NCBI GenBank assembly: GCA_965277735.1
Contig: CBDIDO010000002.1
Coordinates: forward strand, 1,054,001-1,118,000
Length of the DNA stretch: 64,000 bases
From: RH-AL1 sp965277735
GTDB lineage: Bacteria; Pseudomonadota; Alphaproteobacteria; Rhizobiales; Beijerinckiaceae
Direction: 5' to 3'
A model generated the notes under the pieces. It did not search any database and was not told the origin of the DNA. It saw only the letters and a program-made list of their open reading frames with translations. The position numbers and the translations under genes were made by a program. Positions 8,994 through 18,524 of this stretch are shown here, piece after piece; the first letter of the stretch is position 1, and each line of letters opens with the position of its first letter.

Positions 8994-10796
8994 TTGGTCG
9001 AGCCGCTGTTCAATTTCTTCAACGAGGAGCTCGACGCGCTCCGCACGCTCGGCACGCGTTTCGCCGAGCGCCATCCCAAGATCGCGGGGCGCCTGCGACT
9101 GTCGCGCGACTCGGTCGACGACCCGCATGTCGCGCGGCTCATCGAGAGCTTCGCCTTCATCGCAGCGCGGCTGCGCCTCAAGCTCGACGATGACTTTCCG
9201 GAGCTGACCGAGACGCTGCTCGAGTTCCTGTACCCGCATTATCTCGCGCCGATCCCGAGCCTGTGCATCGCCTCGGCCGTCCCGAACGTCGACCTCACTG
9301 GGCTGCTGACGCTCGATCGCGGCACGATCGTCGAGAGCGAGCCGATCGAAGGCGACGCCTGCCGGTTCCGCACGACGCAGGCGATCGACATGTGGCCGGT
9401 CGAGGTCGTCCAGGCGGCGCTGTCCGGCCAGCCGCTGACGGCCCCCGCCGCACCGCATCTCGAAGCGCTGTCGAGCCTGCGGCTCGTCCTCGAATGCACC
9501 GATCCGAAGGTGAGCTTCACCGATCTCGGGATCGATCGTTTGAGTTTCTACCTTCGTGCCCCATGGCGCCATTCAGTCGCGCTGTTCGAGCTTCTGCTCA
9601 ACGATTGCATCGGCATCGCTTTTGCCGATCACCCGGAAGACCCGGCCGCGGTCTTCGTCGGTCCCGAGGCGCTGCGCCCGATCGGCCTCGATGATTCCGA
9701 GGCGGCGCTGCCGCGCGCGCCGCGCGGTCATCCCGCCTTCCGGCTCCTCACCGAGTTCTTTGCCTACCCGCAAAAGTTTCTGTTCGTCGAGCTGTCGCGC
9801 CTCGGCGCCAAGAGCCTGCGCCAGGCCGGCAACCGGCTCGAGATCTTCTTTTATTTCCGCCGCACCGCGCCGGACCTCGAGCGGGCGATCAACGCCGAGG
9901 TGTTCGCGCTCAACTGCGCACCGATCGTCAACCTGTTCGAGCAGCGCGCCGAGCCGATCATGCTGTCGCGCGCTCTCGCCGAATACGCGATCGTGCCGGA
10001 TGCGCGGCGCCACGCGACGCGCGAGGTCTATTCGGTCGACCATGTCACGGTGGCCGATCGTAGTGGCGCCGGCCGCGTCGCGACGCCGCTGTTCGGCCAG
10101 CCGATCGGCCAGGAGGACGGCCTGGCGCTGCATTGGCAGCTGCGCCGCCGCCGGCTCGTCGACGGCGATCTCGGCACCGACGCCCGCATCGCGCTCGTCG
10201 ATGCGACGACAGGCGCCGATTCACCGACCGATTCCGTCCTCACGGTCGAGGCGACGTGCCTCAACCGCGATCTCGCGACGCGGCTGCCCTACGGTGGCGG
10301 CCAGCCCGTGCTGAAGACGCCGCGCAGCTCCGGCGATGCCGCCCGTTTCCTCGCCATGACGCCGTTCACCCGGACGTTGCGGCTGACGAGCGACGAGGGG
10401 CTGTTCTGGCGCCTGCTGTCGCATCTCAAGCTCGGCCACCTGTCGCTCGTCGACGGCAAGGGCGGCCCGGACGCGTTCCGCGAGATGATGCGGCTCTACG
10501 ATTATCGCGACGCACCCGAGACGCGCTCGCTCATCGACGCCATCGTCGGGGTGAAGAGCCAGCGATCGACCGCGCGCGTCGCCGGCGGTCTCGCTCGCGG
10601 GCTCGACGTCGAGATCGAGATGGACACGCGCTCGCTCGAGCCCGGTGTTGCCTTCCTGTTCGGCGAGGTGCTCGATCGCTTCCTCGGGCTCTACGTCAAC
10701 ATGAACAGCTTCACCCGCCTGACCCTGCGGCTGCGGGGCGTGTCGCGACCTGTGAAGACATGGGCGCCGCGCTCCGGCGAGAAGGTGCTGGCTTGA
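8994..10796 (+). CDS. tssF: TssF, T6SS baseplate wedge protein
   Basis: A 600-residue VasA/ImpG-family protein read from a TTG codon. Its N-terminus (FNFFNEELDALRTLGTRFAE) and the block DPHVARLIESFAFIAARLRLKLDDD are diagnostic, followed by ELTETLLEFLYPHYLAPIPS. The C-terminal part contains the typical LNRDLATRLPYGGG and SHLKLGHLSL segments. TssF forms a 2:1 trimer with TssG in the wedge. The length matches the family (about 590-620). Its stop overlaps the tssG start. Confidence 0.94.
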   Translation: MVEPLFNFFNEELDALRTLGTRFAERHPKIAGRLRLSRDSVDDPHVARLIESFAFIAARLRLKLDDDFPELTETLLEFLYPHYLAPIPSLCIASAVPNVDLTGLLTLDRGTIVESEPIEGDACRFRTTQAIDMWPVEVVQAALSGQPLTAPAAPHLEALSSLRLVLECTDPKVSFTDLGIDRLSFYLRAPWRHSVALFELLLNDCIGIAFADHPEDPAAVFVGPEALRPIGLDDSEAALPRAPRGHPAFRLLTEFFAYPQKFLFVELSRLGAKSLRQAGNRLEIFFYFRRTAPDLERAINAEVFALNCAPIVNLFEQRAEPIMLSRALAEYAIVPDARRHATREVYSVDHVTVADRSGAGRVATPLFGQPIGQEDGLALHWQLRRRRLVDGDLGTDARIALVDATTGADSPTDSVLTVEATCLNRDLATRLPYGGGQPVLKTPRSSGDAARFLAMTPFTRTLRLTSDEGLFWRLLSHLKLGHLSLVDGKGGPDAFREMMRLYDYRDAPETRSLIDAIVGVKSQRSTARVAGGLARGLDVEIEMDTRSLEPGVAFLFGEVLDRFLGLYVNMNSFTRLTLRLRGVSRPVKTWAPRSGEKVLA

Positions 10797-11794
10797 ACGC
10801 GCCGCAGAGCCTGCCGCCGCAAGCGCCACCCTCGAAGAGCGCCGGCACGCTGGCCGGGCGGCTCGCGCAGGAGATCGACCAGTTCGACGCGTTCGAAGCG
10901 CTGCGCCTCGTCAGCAGCGGCAACGAGAACGCGCCGCTGCCGGTCTCCGGTGCGGTGACGAACCGCTACATCGCGACGCCGCTCCGACAGGCGCCGGGAT
11001 CGTTCTCGATCGAGACCGCCTTCGTCGGGCTCGTCGGCCCGCTGTCGCCGCTGCCGCCGCTCTACACCGAGACGGCGCTTCGCGAGAAGAAGCGGCGCAG
11101 CCCGGCGATGCGCGCCTTCCTCGACATCTTCGTCACGCGCGTCGTCTCGCTCTTCGTCAAGGCGTTCGAGAAATTCCGGTTGCCGCCGCTCGTCGCGCGC
11201 CACGGGACGTCGGGCAAGGCGCAGATCACCGCGGCACTCTACGCGCTCGTCGGGCTCGGCCTACCGTCGCTGCGCGATCGCATGCTGACCGCGGATTCGC
11301 GGCTCTTGCCCTACACCGGCCTGCTCGTCGGCGAGGTGCGGTCAGCCGCTGGCCTCGAGGTGATCCTCGCCGACCTGCTCGGCCTGCCGGTCAAGGTGTC
11401 GCCGATGCAGGTGCGCTGGCTCGACATCGCCCCGCACGAGCAGACGCGGCTCGGCGCGGGTGGCGGCTTCTGCACGCTCGGCGTCGATGTCGTCGCCGGC
11501 GCCCGCACCCGCGATGTCACGAGCACCTTCAGGATCATCATCGGCCCCGTCGACTATGCGACGTTCCAGAGCTTCGAGCCCGGCGGCGCCGTCATGACGC
11601 GGCTCGTCGAGATCACCCGCTTCTACATGGATTGCGGGCTGGACTTCGAGGTGCAGCTCGTCCTGCGCAAGGCGGACGTGCCGGAGTGCCACCTCGGCGC
11701 CTCGCCGCCGCGGCTCGGCTGGAACGGATGGCTGCGCCAGCTACCCGCGTTGAAGGACGCCGATCAGGCTCTCTTCGATCCTGGCACCATCTGA
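10793..11794 (+). CDS. tssG: TssG, T6SS baseplate wedge protein
   Basis: A 333-residue VasB/ImpH-family protein. I place the start at the TTG that overlaps the tssF stop (TTGA); AGAAGG sits upstream. Family features are FDAFEALRLV near the start, the FVGLVGPLSPLPPLYTE loop, and GLEVILADLLGLPVKV with the conserved LGAGGGFCTLG segment. TssG contacts TssF and TssK. Its 3' end overlaps the end of the convergent kinase gene by 31 bases. This closes the rightward operon; no vgrG follows. Confidence 0.92.
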   Translation: MNAPQSLPPQAPPSKSAGTLAGRLAQEIDQFDAFEALRLVSSGNENAPLPVSGAVTNRYIATPLRQAPGSFSIETAFVGLVGPLSPLPPLYTETALREKKRRSPAMRAFLDIFVTRVVSLFVKAFEKFRLPPLVARHGTSGKAQITAALYALVGLGLPSLRDRMLTADSRLLPYTGLLVGEVRSAAGLEVILADLLGLPVKVSPMQVRWLDIAPHEQTRLGAGGGFCTLGVDVVAGARTRDVTSTFRIIIGPVDYATFQSFEPGGAVMTRLVEITRFYMDCGLDFEVQLVLRKADVPECHLGASPPRLGWNGWLRQLPALKDADQALFDPGTI

Positions 11795-12900
11795 CGCCAG
11801 CGCCGCATCGCCTTTGCCGCGCGCATGTCGGCGAGCGCATCGCGGAAGGTCTCGACCCAGTCCGGCTCGCGCGCGCCGAACCGCTGCGCCACCTCAGCCG
11901 CCGTCGGGCGCTTCGAAGGGATCGGATCGAGCAGGCGGCCGATGAGCATCGCAAGCGGGCGCGGCATGTTGCCGAGGCTCGGCACCACGCGGCGTCGGGC
12001 ACGGGCGCTCTCGAGGTCTTTGCCCATGTCGAGCCGCTGGCCCGTAGCCGCGGCGGCGAGGATGAGACCGAGCGCGTACATGTCGCTCGGCGGCGCGTGC
12101 TTGGCGCCCTCGAGCAGCTCCGGCGCGGCGATCGACCATTTGCCGGCAAACGAGATCGAGCCCGACTCGCGCGAATGCGCGAGGCCGAGATCGAGCAGCA
12201 CAGCGCCCTCGAGCCCGCCGACGAGCACCACGTTCTCGGCCGAGAGATCGCCGTGCACAAGGCCGGCGAGATGAAGTGCCGCCAGGCTCGTCGAGAGCCT
12301 GAAGCCGACGGCCCGCAGCTCGTCCGGCGTCAGCGCGCCGGCGACCAGCGTCTCGGCGAGCGTCGGCCCGCGGGCAAGGTCGAGCACCAGGAACGGGCGC
12401 CCGTCCCCGTGCCGCAGCAGCGCGTAGGCGCGCACGATGCCGTCGTTGCGCAGCGCCATCAGCGCCCGCGCCTCGGCGGCGAACAGGTCGACGATGAGCG
12501 GGTCGAGCGCGCGCGACGGCTTCAGGATCTTGATCGCGTAGTCGCAGCGCAGGTCGCGGTGGCGCACCTGATAGACCTCGGCCATGCCGCCGATGCCGAT
12601 CAGCATCCGAACGACGAAGGCGTTGGCGAGGATGGTGCCTTGCGCGAGCGAGCCCTCGCCGGCCGAATTCGCCGCGACCTCCTCGCCGCTTGCGAGGCAG
12701 TCGAGCGCGGCGCGGACGCCGTCCGTGCAGGCGCGCACCTCCGCCTCGGATCGCGCCGCGCCGCCGGCGTCGGTCACCAGCGTCGTCACGAGCGCGTCGA
12801 AGCGCGCCTGGATCCGGCCGAGGTCGGAAATGCCGGTCGCCTCGGCGTCGGCCTGCGGCGCCTTGGTTGCGGGGAGGTCTTGCGGCTCGTGCATGGTCAT
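11764..12900 (-). CDS. ppkA: PpkA-type Ser/Thr protein kinase of the T6SS
   Basis: A 378-residue protein kinase, about 90 N-terminal residues then a kinase domain. Visible are the glycine loop GIGGMAEV (102-109), lysine K124 in YAIKIL, catalytic loop HGDLSAENV (216-224), DLG in place of DFG (237-239), and an AAPE activation end. HGD and DLG are departures from the usual HRD and DFG, though the aspartates are kept. No transmembrane segment follows, unlike Pseudomonas PpkA. In Agrobacterium PpkA phosphorylates TssL and so recruits Fha to switch the T6SS on. It lies 26 bases after tagF-pppA, the opposing enzyme, at the end of the leftward operon. Start ATG at 12900; upstream in-frame codons read through arginine-rich noise. 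Confidence 0.85.
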   Translation of the reverse strand: MTMHEPQDLPATKAPQADAEATGISDLGRIQARFDALVTTLVTDAGGAARSEAEVRACTDGVRAALDCLASGEEVAANSAGEGSLAQGTILANAFVVRMLIGIGGMAEVYQVRHRDLRCDYAIKILKPSRALDPLIVDLFAAEARALMALRNDGIVRAYALLRHGDGRPFLVLDLARGPTLAETLVAGALTPDELRAVGFRLSTSLAALHLAGLVHGDLSAENVVLVGGLEGAVLLDLGLAHSRESGSISFAGKWSIAAPELLEGAKHAPPSDMYALGLILAAAATGQRLDMGKDLESARARRRVVPSLGNMPRPLAMLIGRLLDPIPSKRPTAAEVAQRFGAREPDWVETFRDALADMRAAKAMRRWRQMVPGSKRA

Positions 12901-12926
12901 GGCGCGATGGTCATGGGTTTGCGGCC

Positions 12927-14357
12927 TCAGCGCCCGACGTCGACGACGAGCGCGGTGATGTTGTCTCGCGCGCCGGCGATCAGCGCGTCGTCGATGAGCT
13001 CGGTGGCGACGTCGGCGGCGCTGCCGCGGCGCACCGCCGCCTCCAGCATCCGGTCGCCGATCGTCTTGACGATGCCGTCGCTGCACAGGACGAAGCGATC
13101 ACCGTCGGCGAGCTCGCCGCGGACGACGTCGACCAGCATCATGTCCTCGGCGCCGACGGCGCGCGTCACGTACTGGCCGCCGTCGGAGACATGGTCGCGC
13201 GTCAGGCGCTGCAGCCGTCCTTCGCGGAAGACATAGGCGCGGCTGTCCCCGGCCCACACGATCGCGAACTGACCCTTGTGGATCACCATCGCGACGACGA
13301 CGGCGGCGCAGATGCGCTCCGGCCCGAGCTGCCGCCCCTTCGCGCGCAGTGAGTCGTTGGCCTCCTCGAGCAGCTCCTCGATGTCGGTGAGCGCGCTGGC
13401 GAAGCTCATCGGCGCCTCGAACTCGGCGAGCTTGGCGATGACGACGGCGCTGGCGTACGAGCCGGCATCGTGGCCGCCGGCGCCGTCGGCGACCGCCCAC
13501 AGGCCGAGGTCGGGACGTTCCAGCGTCGCATCCTGGTTGTTCGATCGCCGCGTGCCGCGATGCGTGCGCGAAGCCGAGGTCAGCGTGCCGCTGACCGACA
13601 GCATCACCGGCCGCTCCGCCGGCGGCGCGACGATCTCCTCGCTCCAGCCCCAGTCCTCCCACTGCCCGTCGAGGAGCGCGGCGAAGCGCTCGGGCGGCGG
13701 CAGGCCGCGATGGTGCAGCATCGAGGGCGGAACGCCGCCGCCGCCGCGCGTCCAGAATACGCTCATGCCGTCCTGGCGCGCGCCGAGCGTCGATTCCATC
13801 ACGCCGGCATAGCCTCGTGCTTCCTCCACCTCGTCGCCGTAGGCGAAGCGCTGCGCCACGGCGGCGCGGTCGCTTTCGAACACGGGCTGGCCCAGCGCCA
13901 GCACCCGGCCATCGAAGGCGTCGAGGTCGGCGCCGTCGCCATGGCTCGACAGCCCCGCCCGCTCCGCCGCAGAGAACCACGCCTCGGCGCTGCGGATCAG
14001 CTTGAGCGGCTGTGCGCAGCCCGTCACCTCGACGGCGATGACGAGTGGGAACTCGCGGCCGAAATTGTCGGCGTTCGGCATCAGGATGCCGGCGATTGGC
14101 TCGGACCCGACGATGCCGGCGGTCAGCACGAAGCGCCAGAGCGGCGCGTGGTGATAGGCGTCCGACCAATCCTGGCCGAGCGCCTTGCGGCTCGCGGTGA
14201 TCGAGGCGCTCAGCCATTGATCGAGGGTCTGGCGGAGGTGGCCGTCGATGCGGCGGCCGACGAAGTCGCCGCGCATCGGGATTTTGCCGAAGAAGCCCGG
14301 CTGCCGCGGCTGGCGCGGCTCGGCCCTGGCCGAGATCGAGGGCCGCGCAGGTGCCAT
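12927..14357 (-). CDS. tagF: TagF-PppA fusion: T6SS repressor joined to PP2C phosphatase
   Basis: A 476-residue two-domain protein. Residues about 20-235 are TagF (GFFGKIPMRGDF at 21-32, then WRFVLTAGIVG and the MPNADNFGREFPLV block). Residues about 250-475 are a PP2C-type phosphatase with RSNNQDATLERP, VADGAGGHDAG, WAGDSRAYVFREG and DNITALVV, so the metal-binding aspartates are present. In Agrobacterium the same fusion holds the T6SS off: TagF blocks Fha and the phosphatase counters PpkA. The ATG overlaps the last base of the tssM stop, so the two are coupled. Sequence upstream of this ATG in the same frame belongs to tssM. Confidence 0.92.
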   Translation of the reverse strand: MAPARPSISARAEPRQPRQPGFFGKIPMRGDFVGRRIDGHLRQTLDQWLSASITASRKALGQDWSDAYHHAPLWRFVLTAGIVGSEPIAGILMPNADNFGREFPLVIAVEVTGCAQPLKLIRSAEAWFSAAERAGLSSHGDGADLDAFDGRVLALGQPVFESDRAAVAQRFAYGDEVEEARGYAGVMESTLGARQDGMSVFWTRGGGGVPPSMLHHRGLPPPERFAALLDGQWEDWGWSEEIVAPPAERPVMLSVSGTLTSASRTHRGTRRSNNQDATLERPDLGLWAVADGAGGHDAGSYASAVVIAKLAEFEAPMSFASALTDIEELLEEANDSLRAKGRQLGPERICAAVVVAMVIHKGQFAIVWAGDSRAYVFREGRLQRLTRDHVSDGGQYVTRAVGAEDMMLVDVVRGELADGDRFVLCSDGIVKTIGDRMLEAAVRRGSAADVATELIDDALIAGARDNITALVVDVGR

Positions 14358-17056
14358 TACAAGGTCTTCGGGCAGTGGAAGGCGCGCAGCGCCTTGAGGT
14401 CGAACGGGTCGAACGCGGAATCGACGTGCAGCTGGAACGAGGCGGCGCCGACCGAGGAGGCGAAGGTCGCCCGCACGGTTGAGGCATCGGTCGGCTGCAG
14501 GCTCGCGGCGTCGAGCAGGCGGAACAGGCCCCACAGCCCGCGCTTCGTCGTGGCGCCGTCGGCGCCCCCGCCGCCGTTCGACTGGAAGTTCACCTCGGCG
14601 CCGTTGACGCCGAGCTGACCCGGCCAGGTCAGGGTAACCGGCCGCGAGCTCGCCCGGGCCCCCTGATAATAGGCGACCTGCTGGCCGTCGCTCGACAGCG
14701 TCACGCCCATCGCATCGCCGTTGAGCCCGACCGGCGTCACCTCGAAGGGAATCTGCAACGTGTCCTTCGGGCCGTTGAAGAAGGCGGCGCGGATCGACGC
14801 CGCGCCTTCGAACTGGCGCAGCGAGTCGGTCGAACCGCTCGGGCGGTCGACACCCTTCTTCCAGGTCCACGGCGACGTCGTGCTGTTCACTTTGGACTCG
14901 AGCTTGTTCTTGAAGAACGTCGCGAAGGCGCCATTCGGTCCAAACAGCGCGACAAAATCTTCAGCCGTCATGTCCTTCACCGCAGCGCGCGAGAAGGGGT
15001 AGTGATCCGTCAGCGCGTTCTCGCAGAGCGCGCCGCCCTCCGCCTGCCAGGCCGCGAACTGCTCGCGATCGTGCTCGTTGGCGAGCGCGTTGGTGATGAG
15101 CCTGTCGTCGAGCGCGATCGGCGTCAGCGGCCCGGCGACGAGGGCGCCGATGTGATAGTCGAGCGCGGCGCGAAGCGGCGCGTCGTCGTTGCTGGGCAGG
15201 TCGCGCTCGAGATCGGCGTCGAGCGTCTTGCGCGCGAAGGCCGCGTCCATGCGGATGCGGCCGCCGAGCATGGGATAGACGCGGACATTGTCCATCACAT
15301 AGGGGCCGGCATCGGGCTTCTCGCGCATCGTCGTCTCGACCTGCACGAGCAGGCGCGGCAGCAGAAAATCGTTGAGCGCGCGGCGGTAGAGATCGTCGTA
15401 GCCCGAGATCACCTTGTCGCGCTGCGACGGCAGCGAGAGGCGGCCCACGTGGTCGTCACCGCGATACGGCGTGTTGAGGTCGCGCGCCTGGTCGAGCACC
15501 GGCGCGATCGCCTTGAAGTCGTGGTCGTCGACGTTCTTGATCGGCGTCGCCGCTGCGGCGGGAGAGTAGAGCGCGAGGCGCGCCTCGATCGCCGACAGCT
15601 GGTCTTCCTGGCGCAGATAGTCGGCGCCCCAGATGCCGGCAAGGACGAGCGCGACGAACGCGATGGTGGCAGCGCCCACCCAGCGGACGATGCGGTCGCG
15701 GCGATCGCGGCGCGGGTCGGTCGAGATCAGGCTCGCCTCGCCGAAGATCACGTCGCGCAGCAGGCGCGCCAGGAAGAAGCTCTTGGTGCCCTGGCGCGTC
15801 GCCTCGGCGAGACGCGGCAGCTCGACGCCGAAATGCGCGACCGCTGCGCGCGTGACGAGATCGAGCGGCGCCTCGTCCTGCTGCGCGGAGGCGAGGTAGA
15901 TGCCGCGGATGCGCGGCGGGGGATCGAAGCGCGACGCGGCCGCCATCTCGCCCAGCATCTCGTGCAGCGGCTCGGCGATGAGCGCCACCTGGCTCGGAAA
16001 GGCGAAGACCTCGCAGCGGCGCTCGCCGTCCTGCTCCGACTGCAGCCGATCGAGCAGCAGCGCGTTGAGCCGCTCGACGAGCGCATCGATCGCATGGCCG
16101 AAGCGATCGGCGAGGTCACCGCCCTCGATGCCGCTCGCCGGCAGGGGAAGCGTCACGCCCCACACCTGCTCGCGCGACGACCGGTCGAGATTCTCGAAGA
16201 ACGCCTGGAAGCCGGCAAGCCGGTCGGCCTTGGTCAGCACGAGATAGGCCGGCACGCGCAGCTTGAACTCCTCGTCGAGCTCGCGCAGACGCCGGCGGAT
16301 GATGCGACCCTGCTTGAGGCGTTCGGTCGGGTCCGCGTTCATGATGTCGTCGAGGCCGATGACGACGATGGCGCCGTTGAGCGGCTGCCGACGCCGGTGC
16401 TGGCGCAGCAGCTTCAGGAAGCCCTTCCAGCCGGCCTTGTCGGTCTCCTGCTCGCCGTCCTGCGAGGTGTAGCGACCGGCGGTGTCGATCAGGATGCCTT
16501 CGTTGGTGAACCACCAATCGCAGTGCCGCGTGCCGGCGACGCCCTGGATCGGCCGCGGCCCGGTCTCCTCGGCGAGCGGGAAGTGCAGGCCGGAATTGAC
16601 GAGCGCCGTCGTCTTGCCGGCGCCCGGCGCACCGATCAGCAGATACCAGGGCAATTGGTAGATCGCGCCGCGGCCGAGCGTCTTGCGCAGCGTCTTCAGC
16701 GCGTCCTTGAGGCGCGAACGCACCTCGGCGACGTCCTCCGCCGCCGCGCGCGCGGGATCGACCTTGCCCTCGGCGGTGAGCCCGTCGATCAGCTTCTGGT
16801 CGGTGCGCTTCGCCTGGACGAGGCGATAGACGAGCCAAACGAGCCAGATCGTGAAGACCACGATCACCGCGATGAGGCGGACCCGCGCATTCGAGAACGG
16901 TCGCCAAGTGCCGAAGGCGAGCGTCTCGCCGTAGAAGAAGATCAGGCCGGCGATCGCGACGGCCCAGATCAGCGAGATCAGCCAGCGGTACTTGATGAAC
17001 CTGCCGTAGGCCCGCAGGTAGCTGCGGATCTGGTAGAACCAGGTCAGGAACATCAT
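14357..17056 (-). CDS. tssM: TssM (IcmF), T6SS inner-membrane complex protein, short form
   Basis: An 899-residue IcmF-family protein. Two transmembrane segments (about 26-46 and 60-80) precede a cytoplasmic domain with an intact Walker A, GAPGAGKTT at 142-150, LIDTAGRY at 189-196 and LTKADRLAG. A third membrane segment lies near 460-480 and the periplasmic part is about 420 residues. Usual TssM proteins run about 1100-1200 residues, with periplasmic parts of 650 or more. The start (ending DYHIGALVAGPL) and the end (an IcmF C-terminal beta domain) are both recognisable, so the missing part is internal. IcmF also stabilises the Dot/Icm core in Legionella. ATGA overlap with tssL. Confidence 0.93.
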   Translation of the reverse strand: MMFLTWFYQIRSYLRAYGRFIKYRWLISLIWAVAIAGLIFFYGETLAFGTWRPFSNARVRLIAVIVVFTIWLVWLVYRLVQAKRTDQKLIDGLTAEGKVDPARAAAEDVAEVRSRLKDALKTLRKTLGRGAIYQLPWYLLIGAPGAGKTTALVNSGLHFPLAEETGPRPIQGVAGTRHCDWWFTNEGILIDTAGRYTSQDGEQETDKAGWKGFLKLLRQHRRRQPLNGAIVVIGLDDIMNADPTERLKQGRIIRRRLRELDEEFKLRVPAYLVLTKADRLAGFQAFFENLDRSSREQVWGVTLPLPASGIEGGDLADRFGHAIDALVERLNALLLDRLQSEQDGERRCEVFAFPSQVALIAEPLHEMLGEMAAASRFDPPPRIRGIYLASAQQDEAPLDLVTRAAVAHFGVELPRLAEATRQGTKSFFLARLLRDVIFGEASLISTDPRRDRRDRIVRWVGAATIAFVALVLAGIWGADYLRQEDQLSAIEARLALYSPAAAATPIKNVDDHDFKAIAPVLDQARDLNTPYRGDDHVGRLSLPSQRDKVISGYDDLYRRALNDFLLPRLLVQVETTMREKPDAGPYVMDNVRVYPMLGGRIRMDAAFARKTLDADLERDLPSNDDAPLRAALDYHIGALVAGPLTPIALDDRLITNALANEHDREQFAAWQAEGGALCENALTDHYPFSRAAVKDMTAEDFVALFGPNGAFATFFKNKLESKVNSTTSPWTWKKGVDRPSGSTDSLRQFEGAASIRAAFFNGPKDTLQIPFEVTPVGLNGDAMGVTLSSDGQQVAYYQGARASSRPVTLTWPGQLGVNGAEVNFQSNGGGGADGATTKRGLWGLFRLLDAASLQPTDASTVRATFASSVGAASFQLHVDSAFDPFDLKALRAFHCPKTL

Positions 17057-18498
17057 GGCGACGGTTCCGGCGCGGTCGTGGGGCCTTGGATCGTGGGGCC
17101 TTGGATCGTGGTGCCGGACGTCTTGGCGTCGTAGACCATGATCTCGGTGCGGCGGTTCTTCTCGCGACCTTCCGGCGTCGAGTTGGTTGCGACGGGATCG
17201 GCGGCGCCGCGGCCCTCGGACCTGATCCGGAGCGGATCGACATATTGCCCGAGGATCTTGGCCACCGAGTCGGCACGCCCGACCGAAAGGTAATAGTTCG
17301 ACGGAAATTTCGCGGTGTGGATCGGCGTGTTGTCGGTGTAGCCGATCACGACGACCTGCGCCGCCTGGCCGCGCAGGAGCCGGCCGATCTTGTCGAGCAG
17401 GATCCCGAAATTGGGCTGGATGTCGGCCTTGCCGACCTCGAACAGACCCTCGTTCTTCAAGGAGATGCGCGAGCCGCCATCGGCATCGCCGACGTCGCAG
17501 ACGCCCTGCTTGATCTCAGGTGCCAACGCCTGACGTAGGAGCGCCGTCGACGTGTCGCGTGCCGACGCATTCGCGGTCTTCGCGGACTCGGAGCGCTTGA
17601 GACTCGGAACGCCTTGCGGCGGGGCCTGGATCAGCGCGGTCAGCGTCCTGTCGGAGCGCCGGTCCAGCCAGGTGCTCAGCGCGACATAGGTCGCCACGAG
17701 CAGGAAGGCCGCGACGGCGGCGGTGGTCCATAAAACGAGAGGGGTCGACAGTGGGCGATGGCGCGCGTCGACGCCGCGCCAGTTCGGGGAAAGCTCGCGC
17801 TCGGTCTCGTCGCGCAGCGTGCGGTAGAGGCCCTCACGGATGCGGCCGATCTCGAGATGGCCCTGCGGATGGATCCGCATCCGGCCCTCGAAGCCGATCG
17901 AAAGGCAATAATACATCAGGAGCAGGACGTCGCGGTTGGTGCCGGGGTCCTTGTGCAGATGCGCGAGCAGATCGAAGAAGCGCTCGCCGCCGGTGACGTC
18001 GCCGTGGAACGTCGAGACCATGCTCTGGCGCGCCCACACGCTGTAGGTGCCCCAGGGCGCGTTGAGGATGATGTCGTCGATCGTCGCGCAGATCGCATAA
18101 TGCGCGGCGCGCACGCGCTCGGGCGGCACGCCGCCGGCGAGCGCCGTCTGGTCGAACAGCTTCACCGACTGGATCACCTTGACGCGCAGCGCGTCGAGGT
18201 TCGGCTGCGCGTTGACGACGCGAAGCCGCCCCGCGAGATTAAGCAGCGGCAGCGCCGCCGAGACGAGCGGCGGCACGCCTTTGCCGCCGAAGAGCCCACG
18301 GTCCCAATTGTCGGTCGGTGGCGGCGGACCGCGCCCCGGGCGGCCACCACCGCGTCGATCGAACGGGCCACCGCCTTCGCGGGGCGGCGGCGGACGCTTG
18401 CCGGCATCGCCAGCGCCGAGACGCAGCACCGGTGCCTGCGGGGCACCGGCGCCGCGCGGCCGGATCACCGTCGATTCGGACTCGAACTTGCCGGACAT
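17053..18498 (-). CDS. tssL: TssL (DotU) with periplasmic OmpA-like peptidoglycan-binding domain
   Basis: A 481-residue protein in three parts. The N-terminus has a short ESTVIRPRG stretch with Thr10, then a Pro/Gly/Arg-rich linker. The DotU domain spans about 75-240 (AICATIDDIILNAPWG, STFHGDVTGGERFFDLL). A single membrane helix lies at about 252-275, and an OmpA/MotB-type domain at about 345-470 contains NYYLSVGRADSV and EKNRRTEIMVY, carrying the usual peptidoglycan-binding Asp and Arg. TVIRP-type Thr motifs at TssL N-termini fit the Agrobacterium TssL site phosphorylated by PpkA and read by Fha. The C-terminal tail repeats TIQGP twice. Confidence 0.94.
   Translation of the reverse strand: MSGKFESESTVIRPRGAGAPQAPVLRLGAGDAGKRPPPPREGGGPFDRRGGGRPGRGPPPPTDNWDRGLFGGKGVPPLVSAALPLLNLAGRLRVVNAQPNLDALRVKVIQSVKLFDQTALAGGVPPERVRAAHYAICATIDDIILNAPWGTYSVWARQSMVSTFHGDVTGGERFFDLLAHLHKDPGTNRDVLLLMYYCLSIGFEGRMRIHPQGHLEIGRIREGLYRTLRDETERELSPNWRGVDARHRPLSTPLVLWTTAAVAAFLLVATYVALSTWLDRRSDRTLTALIQAPPQGVPSLKRSESAKTANASARDTSTALLRQALAPEIKQGVCDVGDADGGSRISLKNEGLFEVGKADIQPNFGILLDKIGRLLRGQAAQVVVIGYTDNTPIHTAKFPSNYYLSVGRADSVAKILGQYVDPLRIRSEGRGAADPVATNSTPEGREKNRRTEIMVYDAKTSGTTIQGPTIQGPTTAPEPSP
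17076..17105. repeat. 15-bp perfect tandem duplication in the tssL tail
   Basis: The unit TCGTGGGGCCTTGGA occurs twice head to tail. It adds five residues in frame (a second TIQGP) to the disordered C-terminus of TssL, so the reading frame is unharmed. A third partial copy follows. It looks like recent slippage. Confidence 0.85.
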
Positions 18499-18524
18499 TG
18501 GATCACCCCTCGCGGATCACCCGC